Position numbers and translations under genes: made by a program. Positions 26,309-35,416 of a stretch of DNA of 64,000 bases are shown piece after piece. The notes under the pieces are model-generated. The model worked only from the letters and a program-made list of their open reading frames with translations. It did no database searches and was not told the origin of the DNA. Source of the DNA: Burkholderiaceae bacterium (GTDB lineage Bacteria; Pseudomonadota; Gammaproteobacteria; Burkholderiales; Burkholderiaceae_C); the NCBI GenBank assembly GCA_019751915.1, contig JAIEMS010000018.1, positions 25,700 through 89,699 on the forward strand, given 5' to 3'. Within the stretch, counting starts at the first letter, position 1. Each line of letters opens with the position of its first letter.

Positions 26309-27976
26309 ATGTCTCATCCTTTGTTTGAAAAACACCACGCCACGCTGAACGGTGCCTTGCAAGCCATTGCCACCCGTGGTTATTGGGCAGCCTACACGGA
26401 AATGCCCAGCCCCAAGGCTTACGGAGAGACCGCTGCTGAAGATGGCAAACGCGCCTATGAAGCACATCTGGGCCAAAATTTTGAACTCAACCAACCCGGT
26501 CAAACTGGTTGGACTGGCAACGAAGTCTCGCCTTACGGTGCCGCACTGAACGTGCGCTACCCACTGTGCGACCACGAAGTGCTGGTCGCTGCTGGTGTGG
26601 CTGCCATGAATGGCTGGCAGGCCATTGGCGCACAAGGTCGCACAGGTATTTGCCTGGAAATTTTGGATCGGCTCAACAAGCAAAGTTTTGAAATCGGCCA
26701 TGCCGTGATGATGACCACAGGCCAAGGCTGGATGATGGCCTTCCAAGCCGGTTCACCCCACGCACAAGACCGAGGCCTAGAGGCTGTGGCCTACGCTTGG
26801 CGCGAACAAAGTTTTGTTCCTACCGAATCGGTCTGGGAAAAACCCCAAGGCAAGAATCCAGCACTGGTGATGAAAAAGCATTTCGAGCTGGTGGGACGCG
26901 GTGTCGGGCTGGTGGTCGGCTGTGGCACCTTCCCCACTTGGAATACTTACCCCGGGGTGTTTGCTGCACTGTCAACCGGCAATGCCGTCATCATCAAGCC
27001 GCACAGCAATGCCATCTTGCCTGCGGCCATCACGGTACGCACCATCCGCGCTGTGCTGGCAGAAAACGGTATCGACCCTAACCTCGTCACGCTGTGCACC
27101 ACCGACAACCGCCAAACTACCCAAGCATTGGCGACCCATCCTGATGTCAAGTCAGTTGATTTCACAGGCAGCAATGTGTTTGGGCAGTGGCTGATTGACC
27201 ACTGCAAACAGGCACAGGTGTATGCTGAGTTGGCTGGTGTCAACAACATCGTCATTGACTCCACCAACGCTTACAAAGCCATGCTGGGCAATTTGGCGTT
27301 CACGCTGTCGCTTTACTCGGGCCAGATGTGTACTACATCCCAAGCGATCATCGTGCCCGCTGACGGCATCGAAACCGATGAAGGCCACAAGAGCTACGAA
27401 GATGTTTGCGCCGATCTGGCCAAAGCCGTATCACGCTTCTTGTCTAAACCCGAAGTCGCCTTTGCTGTGCTGGGTGCCATGCAGTCCCAAGCCACCACGG
27501 ATCGCGTTGACCATGCCAACAGTGGTCAATTAGGCCGTGTGGTGTTGGCCTCTCAAGCCTTGACCAACCCAGATTTTCCGGATGCACAAGTTCGCACTCC
27601 GGTGCTGCTGGCATGCGATGCTGCCGACGAAGCCGCCTACATGGAAGAGCGCTTTGGCCCGATTAGCTTGGTGGTCAAGGCCGCCGATACCGCAGCGGCC
27701 ATTGCCCTGTCCGAGCGTATTGTCAGTACCCACGGTGCCCTGACAGTCGGCTTGTATTCCACCCGCCAAGAAGTGATTGACGCTATGACCCAAGCGACTT
27801 GGCGCGGCAAGGTAGCGCTGTCTATCAACTTGACCAGCGGTGTGTTTGTCAATCAGTCGAGCGCTTTCTCTGACTACCACGGCACAGGTGGTAATCCAGC
27901 TGCTAACGCTTCTTACGCCGATTCGGCCTTTGTTGCCAATCGCTTTCGCGTGGTGCAACGTCGTTACCACGTCTAA
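26309..27976 (+). CDS. paaN: PaaN, aldehyde dehydrogenase-family phenylacetate degradation protein
   Basis: A 555-residue member of the PaaN branch of aldehyde dehydrogenases, expected to oxidise the ring-opened semialdehyde in the phenylacetyl-CoA pathway. The N-terminal MSHPLFEKHHATLNGALQAIATRGYW is typical of the group. GVGLVVGCGTFPTWNTYPGVFAAL binds the cofactor, and the catalytic Cys lies in LYSGQMCTTSQAI with the Glu in AELAGVNNIVID. Unlike PaaZ there is no C-terminal MaoC hydratase domain, so oxepin-CoA hydrolysis must be done elsewhere. The ATG at 26309 gives family length; a GTG frame extends to 26225. It leads the paaNGHI run. Confidence 0.9.
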   Translation: MSHPLFEKHHATLNGALQAIATRGYWAAYTEMPSPKAYGETAAEDGKRAYEAHLGQNFELNQPGQTGWTGNEVSPYGAALNVRYPLCDHEVLVAAGVAAMNGWQAIGAQGRTGICLEILDRLNKQSFEIGHAVMMTTGQGWMMAFQAGSPHAQDRGLEAVAYAWREQSFVPTESVWEKPQGKNPALVMKKHFELVGRGVGLVVGCGTFPTWNTYPGVFAALSTGNAVIIKPHSNAILPAAITVRTIRAVLAENGIDPNLVTLCTTDNRQTTQALATHPDVKSVDFTGSNVFGQWLIDHCKQAQVYAELAGVNNIVIDSTNAYKAMLGNLAFTLSLYSGQMCTTSQAIIVPADGIETDEGHKSYEDVCADLAKAVSRFLSKPEVAFAVLGAMQSQATTDRVDHANSGQLGRVVLASQALTNPDFPDAQVRTPVLLACDAADEAAYMEERFGPISLVVKAADTAAAIALSERIVSTHGALTVGLYSTRQEVIDAMTQATWRGKVALSINLTSGVFVNQSSAFSDYHGTGGNPAANASYADSAFVANRFRVVQRRYHV

Positions 27977-27989
27977 AAAGAGGCCACAG

Positions 27990-28787
27990 ATGGTTTACCA
28001 GCACATTCTGTTTGATGTTGCCGATGGCGTAGCCCGCCTCACGCTCAATCGGCCTGACAAAATGAACAGCTTCAACGCTGCGATGCACGCCGAGCTGCGC
28101 CATGCGTTGGACAGCATCCAGACCCAGCCCGCTGTGCGGGTGCTGGTCTTGACGGGTGCTGGACGTGGCTTTTGTGCCGGGCAGGATTTGGCCGATACAG
28201 AAGTACGTTTTGTTCCCGGTGAAACTCCTCCCGATTTGGGTGATGTGGTCGAGCGCCACTACAAACCACTGGTGCTGCGACTGGCAAATTTACGTGTGCC
28301 AACGATTGCCGCAGTCAATGGCATTGCTGCGGGAGCCGGTGCCAGTTTGGCTTTGGCCTGCGACATGGTGGTGGCAACGCAATCTGCAGCCTTTTTGCTG
28401 CCGTTTGCCAAGATTGGTCTGATTCCCGACACCGCTTGTTCTTGGTTGGTACCGCAGCGTTTAGGCCAAGCACGTGCATTGGGTTTGGCCATGACAGGCC
28501 AAAAACTTCCAGCGACCAAAGCGGCTGAATGGGGCTTGATTTGGGAGGCAGTGGCCGACGATGCCTTTGCCAACAGCGTTACCGCGTTGGCACAACAACT
28601 CGCCACCATGCCCACCAAAGCCTTGGTACGCACCCGCCAAGCAATGCAAGCGGGCCGCACCCATACGCTGGAGCAGCAATTGACCCTTGAAGGCCTGTAC
28701 ATGCGTGAACTCGGTCGCAGCAGTGACTATGTGGAAGGCGTAGCAGCTTTTCTAGAAAAGCGCTCCCCCCGCTTTACAGGAGCATGA
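27990..28787 (+). CDS. paaG: PaaG, ring-epoxyphenylacetyl-CoA isomerase (crotonase family)
   Basis: A 265-residue crotonase-fold isomerase that converts 1,2-epoxyphenylacetyl-CoA to oxepin-CoA and also shifts double bonds in a later step. The LTLNRPDKMNSFNAAMHAEL start, TGAGRGFCAGQDLADTEV oxyanion segment (~residues 58-75) and GIAAGAGASLALACDMVV are PaaG-like. IGLIPDTACSWLVPQRLG contains the catalytic-type Asp (Asp of PDT), where hydratases have Glu. The start is ATG 27990 with AAGAGG upstream. It is 13 bases after paaN and overlaps paaH by ATGA. Confidence 0.9.
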   Translation: MVYQHILFDVADGVARLTLNRPDKMNSFNAAMHAELRHALDSIQTQPAVRVLVLTGAGRGFCAGQDLADTEVRFVPGETPPDLGDVVERHYKPLVLRLANLRVPTIAAVNGIAAGAGASLALACDMVVATQSAAFLLPFAKIGLIPDTACSWLVPQRLGQARALGLAMTGQKLPATKAAEWGLIWEAVADDAFANSVTALAQQLATMPTKALVRTRQAMQAGRTHTLEQQLTLEGLYMRELGRSSDYVEGVAAFLEKRSPRFTGA

Positions 28788-30319
28788 GCATGGGCGGTAA
28801 TGCACTCCCTATTTCGAGCACAGTGGCAGTGATTGGTGCCGGCGCTATGGGCGCTGGTATTGCTCAGGTAGCCGCTGTGGCGGGCCACTCCGTACTTTTG
28901 CTAGACAACCGTCCGGGGGCGGCCCAACAAGCCATTGACGGTATTCGGGCACAACTGGGCAAATTGGCCGATAAAGGCAAGCTCACTGCCGAATCTGCCC
29001 GCGCTGCAGGCGAGCGCCTGTTGGCTGCGAGCACGACCCAAGAACTGGCGGGTGCCAGCTTGGTGGTCGAAGCCATCGTTGAGAATCTTGACATCAAACG
29101 TGCGCTGTTTCGTGAGCTAGAAGCCATCGTCGGGCCTGACTGCATCTTTGGCACCAACACATCCTCCATTTCTGTCACTGCCATTGGTGCCGGTTTGCAA
29201 CAGCCAAGCCGTTTGGCTGGTTTGCACTTCTTTAATCCAGCACCACTGATGGCGCTGGTCGAAGTGGTTTCGGGTTTAGCTACCGATGCGGCTGTAGCCA
29301 ACACTCTGTTTGCCACAGCCCTTGCTTGGGGCAAAACACCAGTACACGCCAAATCGACACCCGGTTTTATTGTCAACCGTGTGGCCCGGCCTTTTTACGC
29401 GGAAGGCCTGCGCTTATTGAACGAAGGTGCCGCCGATTGTTCGACCATTGATGCTGTCATGCGTGAGGCTGGCGGTTTTCGCATGGGGCCGTTTGAGCTG
29501 ATGGACATGATTGGGCATGACGTTAATTTTGCCGTCACGCGCTCGGTCTGGAATGCCTTCTACAACGATCAGCGTTTTCTGCCGTCGTTGATTCAGCAAG
29601 AGTTGGTCGATGCGGGTTTTCTGGGTCGAAAAACAGGTCGTGGTTTTTACAACTACCAAGACGGTGCCCAACGTCCTTTGCCCAGCACCGCAGCAGCCTG
29701 TGCCGTGCCCGACCAAATCGTGGTGTGTGGCAACGCACCGGCAGCAAAAGCACTGGCCGACCGACTCCAGCAGGCCCAAATTGCTTTTGAGCAAACCGAA
29801 TCTATCGACGGGCGCATTGCCCAAGCGGGTACGGCAGTGTTGTACGTGACCGATGGCCGCACCGCAACCAAACGGGCCTTGGACAGCGGCATCGCCCATA
29901 CTGTGCTGATTGATTTGGCACTTGACTATGGCCGGACTCCCCGTCTGGCAGCGAGCACAGCCTTGCAAGCCAGCACCGATGCACGCGACGCAGCCCTTGG
30001 CTTATTACAGGCAGCAGGCTGGTCAGTGTCCTTGCTCAAAGACACGCCCGGACTGGCCGTGATGCGCACCGTCGCCATGTTAGCCAACGAGGCCGCTGAT
30101 GCTGTTCACCAAAGCGTTTGTGATGCGCCCGGCGCGGATGCCGCGATGCGCTTAGGTGTCAATTACCCCTGTGGGCCATTGGCGTGGGCCGACGCTGTAG
30201 GTGCCGCGCAAATTCACGCTGTGTTGGGCCACCTCGGACAGTTTTACGGTGAAGACCGTTACCGCATCTCACCCCTGATCCAGCAAGCCGTTTACGCCGG
30301 AAGAACCATTCATGCTTGA
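28784..30319 (+). CDS. paaH: PaaH, 3-hydroxyadipyl-CoA dehydrogenase
   Basis: A 511-residue NAD-dependent 3-hydroxyacyl-CoA dehydrogenase for the beta-oxidation-like end of phenylacetate breakdown. The Rossmann motif VIGAGAMGAGIAQVAA is at ~residues 13-28. The catalytic dyad region LAGLHFFNPAPLMALVEVV and the SxxTPGFIVNRVARP motif are present. It is longer than single-domain HADs because a second C-terminal 3HCDH domain is duplicated (~residues 405-511), as in PaaH. The start overlaps paaG (ATGA), and the end overlaps paaI by eight bases. Confidence 0.92.
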   Translation: MSMGGNALPISSTVAVIGAGAMGAGIAQVAAVAGHSVLLLDNRPGAAQQAIDGIRAQLGKLADKGKLTAESARAAGERLLAASTTQELAGASLVVEAIVENLDIKRALFRELEAIVGPDCIFGTNTSSISVTAIGAGLQQPSRLAGLHFFNPAPLMALVEVVSGLATDAAVANTLFATALAWGKTPVHAKSTPGFIVNRVARPFYAEGLRLLNEGAADCSTIDAVMREAGGFRMGPFELMDMIGHDVNFAVTRSVWNAFYNDQRFLPSLIQQELVDAGFLGRKTGRGFYNYQDGAQRPLPSTAAACAVPDQIVVCGNAPAAKALADRLQQAQIAFEQTESIDGRIAQAGTAVLYVTDGRTATKRALDSGIAHTVLIDLALDYGRTPRLAASTALQASTDARDAALGLLQAAGWSVSLLKDTPGLAVMRTVAMLANEAADAVHQSVCDAPGADAAMRLGVNYPCGPLAWADAVGAAQIHAVLGHLGQFYGEDRYRISPLIQQAVYAGRTIHA

Positions 30320-30776
30320 GTCACAACAACATCTGCCCACCGATGCCCATGCACTGGCCCAAGCCGTCGGGCAAGCCATGTGGTCGCGTGACCAAGCCAC
30401 CAATGCCCTTGGCATGGCATTGCTGGAAATGGCCCCCGGCAGCGCCACGGTGCAAATGACCGTGCGCGCCGACATGCTCAACGGACACCGTACCTGCCAT
30501 GGTGGTTTGATTTTTGCGCTGGCGGACAGCGCTTTTGCCTACGCTTGCAATAGCCGCAATCAAAACACGGTGGCTTCAGCCTGCCACATTGACTTCTTGG
30601 CCCCTGCACGCGAAGGAGATGTACTGGAAGCGCAAGCGGTAGAGCGATCAGCCACAGGCCGCACGGGTGTGTACGACGTGACCGTGCGCGTTGCTGGTGG
30701 CCCGACGGTGGCATTGTTTCGTGGCAAGAGCTACCGCGTCAGCGGTGAGGTCATTGCCCAAGCTCCTGCTGCCTAA
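30312..30776 (+). CDS. paaI: PaaI, hydroxyphenylacetyl-CoA thioesterase
   Basis: A 154-residue hotdog-fold thioesterase. The NGHRTCHGGLIFALADSAFAYACNS segment (residues ~57-81) is the PaaI signature, with the catalytic Asp in LADSAF. It releases CoA from dead-end phenylacetyl-CoA derivatives and protects the CoA pool. It overlaps paaH by eight bases, so translation is coupled. Length is near the family's 140-150. Confidence 0.92.
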   Translation: MLESQQHLPTDAHALAQAVGQAMWSRDQATNALGMALLEMAPGSATVQMTVRADMLNGHRTCHGGLIFALADSAFAYACNSRNQNTVASACHIDFLAPAREGDVLEAQAVERSATGRTGVYDVTVRVAGGPTVALFRGKSYRVSGEVIAQAPAA

Positions 30777-30830
30777 ACCGCCCATCCACCCTGCTGGCAC
30801 TTATTAGATACCTGACAGAAGAGAACTTTC

Positions 30831-32156
30831 ATGACAGTCAAGACTCCCTCCCCCGGTGATTTGGATCCTATCGAAACCGCTAGCCGGGACGAAATTGCTG
30901 CATTGCAACTTCAACGCTTGAAGTGGACACTCCAGCACGCTTATGACAACGTGCCCCACTACAAGAAAAAGTTTGACGATAAAGGCGTTCACCCTGACGA
31001 CCTGAAGACGCTGGCCGATATTGCCAAATTCCCCTTCACTACCAAGTCTGATCTGCGCGACAACTACCCCTTTGGTTTGTTTGCAGTGCCACGCACCCAA
31101 GTAGCGCGTGTGCATGCTTCCTCGGGTACTACGGGCAAGCCTACCGTGGTGGGCTACACAGCTAAAGACATCGACACTTGGGCCAACTTGGTGGCGCGCT
31201 CGATTCGCGCAGCCGGTGGTCGCCCCGGCGATATGTGCCACATTGCCTACGGTTACGGTTTGTTCACCGGGGGCATGGGTGCCCACTACGGTGCTGAACG
31301 TGCTGGTTGCACCGTCATTCCGATGTCTGGCGGTCAAACGGAGCGGCAAGTGCAATTGATTCAGGACTTCCGTCCCGACATCATCATGGTCACGCCTTCG
31401 TACTCGCTGGTGATTGCCGAAGAGTTCGAACGCCAAGGCATCGCCCCCGAAGACATCTCTCTCAAAATTGGTATTTTTGGTGCCGAGCCTTGGGGCGAAG
31501 GCTTGCGGACAGAAATTGAGAAAAAACTCGGCATTGATGCCCTCGATATTTACGGCCTGTCCGAAGTGATGGGGCCAGGTGTGGCCAGCGAGTGCATTGA
31601 GTCCAAAGATGGCCCAGTGGTTTGGGAAGACCATTTTTACCCCGAAATTATCAACACCGAAACCGGCGAACCAGTGGCCGATGGCGAAGAGGGTGAGTTG
31701 GTTTTCACCTCCCTGAGCAAAGAGGCGATGCCTGTTATTCGCTACCGCACCCGCGATTTGACACGTCTTTTGCCTCCAACTTCGCGCAGCTTCCGCCGTA
31801 TGGGGCGCATTACCGGGCGCTCGGACGACATGCTCATCATTCGGGGTGTCAATGTGTTCCCGACGCAAGTTGAAGAACAAATCTTGCGCGACAAGCGCTT
31901 GGCAGGCGTTTACCAAATTCAACTGACCCGCGAAGGGCACATGGACAACGTCGAAATTCGCTGCGAATTGCAACGCGAGTTCTCTGGCAAATTGACCCCT
32001 GCCGAAGTGCAGCAAGTCGCCAAAGAGTTGCAACAGCGCATTAAGACCATCATCGGAATTTCTACCCGCGTCGCTGTGCTCGACGCTGATGCCGTACCAC
32101 GCACCCAAACCGGCAAGGCCCGCCGGGTGGTCGATGAACGTCCGAAACAAGTCTAA
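30831..32156 (+). CDS. paaK: PaaK, phenylacetate-CoA ligase
   Basis: A 441-residue adenylate-forming ligase that activates phenylacetate with ATP and CoA, the committing step. The P-loop motif HASSGTTGKPTVVGYT is at ~residues 94-109. The IFGAEPWGEG and DIYGLSEVMGPGVASEC motifs bind the adenylate, and the C-terminal lid (GRITGRSDDMLIIRGVNVFPTQVEEQIL) is complete. Length is typical. A GAAGAGAAC ribosome site precedes the ATG. It is 54 bases after paaI and 11 before the thiolase. Confidence 0.95.
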   Translation: MTVKTPSPGDLDPIETASRDEIAALQLQRLKWTLQHAYDNVPHYKKKFDDKGVHPDDLKTLADIAKFPFTTKSDLRDNYPFGLFAVPRTQVARVHASSGTTGKPTVVGYTAKDIDTWANLVARSIRAAGGRPGDMCHIAYGYGLFTGGMGAHYGAERAGCTVIPMSGGQTERQVQLIQDFRPDIIMVTPSYSLVIAEEFERQGIAPEDISLKIGIFGAEPWGEGLRTEIEKKLGIDALDIYGLSEVMGPGVASECIESKDGPVVWEDHFYPEIINTETGEPVADGEEGELVFTSLSKEAMPVIRYRTRDLTRLLPPTSRSFRRMGRITGRSDDMLIIRGVNVFPTQVEEQILRDKRLAGVYQIQLTREGHMDNVEIRCELQREFSGKLTPAEVQQVAKELQQRIKTIIGISTRVAVLDADAVPRTQTGKARRVVDERPKQV

Positions 32157-32167
32157 GGAACTAGGAC

Positions 32168-33373
32168 ATGACACAAGCCTATATCTGTGACGCAATTCGC
32201 ACACCCATTGGTCGCTACGGTGGTGCGCTGTCGTCGGTGCGTGCCGATGACCTCGGTGCCATTCCACTCAAGGCGCTGATGGAGCGCAACCCGCAAGTCG
32301 ATTGGACTTGCGTCGAAGACATCATTTATGGCTGCGCCAACCAAGCGGGCGAAGACAACCGCAACGTTGCTCGCATGTCAGGTTTGCTGGCAGGTTTGCC
32401 GGTCGAAGTACCCGGCACCACCGTGAACCGGCTGTGTGGCTCGGGGATGGATGCCGTGGGCTTGGCAGCACGCTCCATCAAGGCAGGCGAGACCGAGTTG
32501 ATGATTGCAGGTGGTGTCGAAAGCATGAGCCGGGCACCGTTTGTGATGCCCAAGGCCGAAAGCGCCTTCAGCCGCAGCAGTGGAGTCTATGACACCACCA
32601 TCGGCTGGCGCTTTGTCAACCCGCTGATGAAGAAACTGTACGAGACACATTCGATGCCGCAAACGGCAGACAACGTCGCAGCAGATTTCAACATTGGCCG
32701 CGCTGACCAAGACGCTTTCGCCATGCGCTCACAACAGCGCTGGGCTGCGGCGCAAGCAGCAGGCCGTTTTGCCGACGAGTTGATTCCGGTGTCGATTGCC
32801 CGCAAAAAAGGCGACCCTACGGTGGTTACCACCGACGAACACCCTCGCCCAGAAACCACGCTGGAGATGCTGGCCAAGCTCAAGGGCGTGAACGGCCCCG
32901 AATTGAGCGTCACCGCCGGCAACGCCTCGGGTGTGAACGATGGCGCTTGCGCGCTGCTGTTGGCATCTGAAGGTGCTGCCAAGCGCTATGGACTCACACC
33001 GCGTGCCCGTGTCGTGGGCATGGCTACCGCCGGTTTGTCGCCACGCATCATGGGGTTTGGCCCCGCCCCAGCGGTGCGCAAGGTGCTGGAAAAAACCGGT
33101 CTGACGCTGGCACAGATGGATGTGATTGAACTCAATGAAGCCTTTGCAGCGCAAGCCTTGGCCGTATTGCGCGATTTGGGCTTGCCTGACGATACAGCGC
33201 ACGTCAACCCTAACGGTGGTGCCATCGCAATGGGCCACCCACTGGGCATGAGTGGTGCTCGTTTGGTCACCACTGCCAGCTACGAGCTGGCCCGCCGTGG
33301 CGGGCGCTATGCGCTTTGCACCATGTGCATTGGTGTCGGACAAGGCATCGCGATGGTGATTGAGCGTGTCTGA
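32168..33373 (+). CDS. paaJ: 3-oxoadipyl-CoA thiolase
   Basis: A 401-residue thiolase that cleaves 3-oxoadipyl-CoA to succinyl-CoA and acetyl-CoA; the same activity ends the beta-ketoadipate pathway (PcaF). The nucleophilic Cys is in [12 protein letters not shown] (~residue 90). The other catalytic pieces are [11 protein letters not shown] (His) and [10 protein letters not shown] (second Cys). [17 protein letters not shown] [20 protein letters not shown] is characteristic of PcaF/PaaJ. Context favours the paa role. Confidence 0.92.
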   Translation: MTQAYICDAIRTPIGRYGGALSSVRADDLGAIPLKALMERNPQVDWTCVEDIIYGCANQAGEDNRNVARMSGLLAGLPVEVPGTTVNRLCGSGMDAVGLAARSIKAGETELMIAGGVESMSRAPFVMPKAESAFSRSSGVYDTTIGWRFVNPLMKKLYETHSMPQTADNVAADFNIGRADQDAFAMRSQQRWAAAQAAGRFADELIPVSIARKKGDPTVVTTDEHPRPETTLEMLAKLKGVNGPELSVTAGNASGVNDGACALLLASEGAAKRYGLTPRARVVGMATAGLSPRIMGFGPAPAVRKVLEKTGLTLAQMDVIELNEAFAAQALAVLRDLGLPDDTAHVNPNGGAIAMGHPLGMSGARLVTTASYELARRGGRYALCTMCIGVGQGIAMVIERV

Positions 33374-33412
33374 GCTTTCGTAGCCTAACCATTTTCAAAC
33401 CGGAGACAAACC

Positions 33413-34558
33413 ATGAAATTCAAAATAAAGCAGATCGCTATTGGTGCAGTATTGGCCTTGGGTACCCTGACCGCTATGGCGGCAGACGCCATCAAAATTG
33501 GCACCGTGTTGTCGGTGACGGGGCCGGCTGCATTTTTGGGCGACCCTGAGCTTAAAACACTGCAAATGTATGTGGAAGAGCTCAACGCTAAGGGCGGTGT
33601 CTTGGGGCGCAAGCTTGAATTGGTGCACTACGACGATGGCAGCGACGCTAACAAAGCCAACGGCTTTGCCAAGCGCTTGATCGAGAACGACAACGTCGAT
33701 GTCATCATTGGTGGCACAACCACCGGGGCCACGATGTCGATGGTGCCTTTGGTGACAAAGGCCGAAGTTCCGTTTGTCTCGCTGGCGGGTGCTGTAGTGG
33801 TGGTCGAACCGGTGAAAAAGTGGGTTTTCAAAACCCCCCATACTGACCGCATGGCCGCTGAAAAAGTTTTCGACGACATGAAAAAGCGCGGCATCAGCAA
33901 GGTAGCGCTGCTGTCGGAAACCAGCGGTTTTGGTCAATCGGGCAAAAAAGAAACTGAGGCGGTGGCTGCCAAGTACGGCATCACCTTGGTGGCAAACGAA
34001 ACCTACGGCCCCAAAGACACCGACATGAGCCCGCAGATCACCAAGATCAAGGGCACGGCGGGGGTGCAAGCGGTGTTTGTCTTTGGTCTGGGCCAAGGCC
34101 CGGCTATCGTTACGAAGAACTACAAACAATTGGGCGTGACCCTGCCGCTGTACCACGCCCACGGCATTGCCTCGGAAGAGTTCATCAAACTGGCAGGGCC
34201 AGCAGCCGAGGGTGTGCGTCTGCCCGCATCGGCCTTGTTGGTCGCTGACAAGCTGCCCGCTAACGACCCACAAAAACCAGTGGTTGTGGCTTACGCCAAA
34301 GCATTCCAAGAGCGTTGGAAAACCGATCCTTCCTCGTTTGGCGGTCATGCCTACGACGGCTTGATGATGACTGTGGATGCCATCAAGCGTGCCAACAGCA
34401 CCGACAAGACCAAAGTGCGTGATGCACTGGAAAGCACCAAGGGCTATATCGGCACCGGTGGCACGGTCAACATGTCGGCCACTGACCACATGGGCTTGAA
34501 TCTCTCTGCCTTTCGCATGCTCGAAATCAAGGGCAGCCAGTGGCAACTGCAACCGTAA
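33413..34558 (+). CDS. LivK-type ABC transporter substrate-binding protein
   Basis: A 381-residue periplasmic binding protein. A signal peptide (KQIAIGAVLALGTLTAMA) is followed by ADAIKIGTVLSVTGPAAFLGDPELKTLQMYVEELN-type sequence, the branched-chain amino acid or aromatic acid binding fold. No lipobox is visible. It is the only binding protein in the region and lies 7.4 kb downstream of livF, among the catabolic genes, so it is the likely partner of LivHMGF. The ligand is probably phenylacetate or a related aromatic acid, by context only. Confidence 0.88.
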   Translation: MKFKIKQIAIGAVLALGTLTAMAADAIKIGTVLSVTGPAAFLGDPELKTLQMYVEELNAKGGVLGRKLELVHYDDGSDANKANGFAKRLIENDNVDVIIGGTTTGATMSMVPLVTKAEVPFVSLAGAVVVVEPVKKWVFKTPHTDRMAAEKVFDDMKKRGISKVALLSETSGFGQSGKKETEAVAAKYGITLVANETYGPKDTDMSPQITKIKGTAGVQAVFVFGLGQGPAIVTKNYKQLGVTLPLYHAHGIASEEFIKLAGPAAEGVRLPASALLVADKLPANDPQKPVVVAYAKAFQERWKTDPSSFGGHAYDGLMMTVDAIKRANSTDKTKVRDALESTKGYIGTGGTVNMSATDHMGLNLSAFRMLEIKGSQWQLQP

Positions 34559-34589
34559 TTTCTCCTGATTGACCGCAAAGCCTTACACC

Positions 34590-35372
34590 ATGTACCAAAC
34601 CCTGAGTATTGAGCGCCAAGACCGTGTCGCCACGGTCTGGATGAACCGTCCGGATGTTTTTAACGCCTTCGATGAGCAGTTGATTGCCGATTTGAGCGCA
34701 GCCTGTGCGGAGCTGGATGCCGATGCATCGGTGCGGGTGGTGGTGTTGGGTGGTCGCGGCAAGCATTTTTCTGCCGGGGCCGATCTCAATTGGATGAAAC
34801 GCGCCTCGGCTTTCAGTGAAGAAGAAAACCGGGCCGATGCCCGCCGCTTTGCCCGTATGTTGCGCGCTTTGTCCGGGCTGTCTAAACCGACCATTGCCCG
34901 TGTGCAAGGGGCTGCATTGGGCGGAGGCACCGGCTTGGCTGCCGCTTGCGATATGGCCGTGGCCAGCAGCGATGCTGTTTTTGCCACCTCTGAAGTCAAG
35001 TTCGGCATTATTCCCGCCGTGATTAGTCCCTACGTTCTGCGGGCCATCGGGCCACGCCATGCACTGCGTTACTTTCAAAGTGCGGAGCGGTTTTCGGCCC
35101 AACGCGCGATGGACATCGGTTTGGTCAATGAGGTGTGCGAACGCGAGAACCTCGATGCCACCATTGCCCAGATCGTTGAGCCGTTGATTGCCGGAGCACC
35201 GTTGGCACAAAAGGCTGCCAAAGATTTGATCGAAGCGATCGCTGGACGCTCGATTGATGACGAGGTGAGCGAAGAGACCGCCCAGCGCATTTCGCGCCAG
35301 CGGGCCACCAACGAAGCCAAAGACGGCATCGCTGCTTTTCTCGATAAGCGCACGCCAGCTTGGCTGCTCTGA
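34590..35372 (+). CDS. Enoyl-CoA hydratase/isomerase, probable PaaF role
   Basis: A 260-residue crotonase-fold enzyme. Motifs are LGGRGKHFSAGADLNWMKR and ARVQGAALGGGTGLAAACDMAVAS; SEVKFGIIPAVISPYVLRAIG contains the second catalytic Glu region. The sequence most resembles methylglutaconyl-CoA hydratases (LiuC-like). In this cluster it is the best candidate for 2,3-dehydroadipyl-CoA hydratase (PaaF), since no other hydratase is nearby. ATG 34590 is preferred over a TTG at 34569. The specific substrate is inferred. Confidence 0.8.
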   Translation: MYQTLSIERQDRVATVWMNRPDVFNAFDEQLIADLSAACAELDADASVRVVVLGGRGKHFSAGADLNWMKRASAFSEEENRADARRFARMLRALSGLSKPTIARVQGAALGGGTGLAAACDMAVASSDAVFATSEVKFGIIPAVISPYVLRAIGPRHALRYFQSAERFSAQRAMDIGLVNEVCERENLDATIAQIVEPLIAGAPLAQKAAKDLIEAIAGRSIDDEVSEETAQRISRQRATNEAKDGIAAFLDKRTPAWLL

Positions 35373-35416
35373 TATTCCCCAAACCGTATTGGCTTCAACC
35401 CTAAGGAGTAATTGCC

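Noticed and set aside
30795..30800. TGGCAC, a possible sigma-54 -24 element upstream of paaK
   Set aside because: No GC-containing -12 partner is at the required spacing, and paaK is inside a tightly packed operon.
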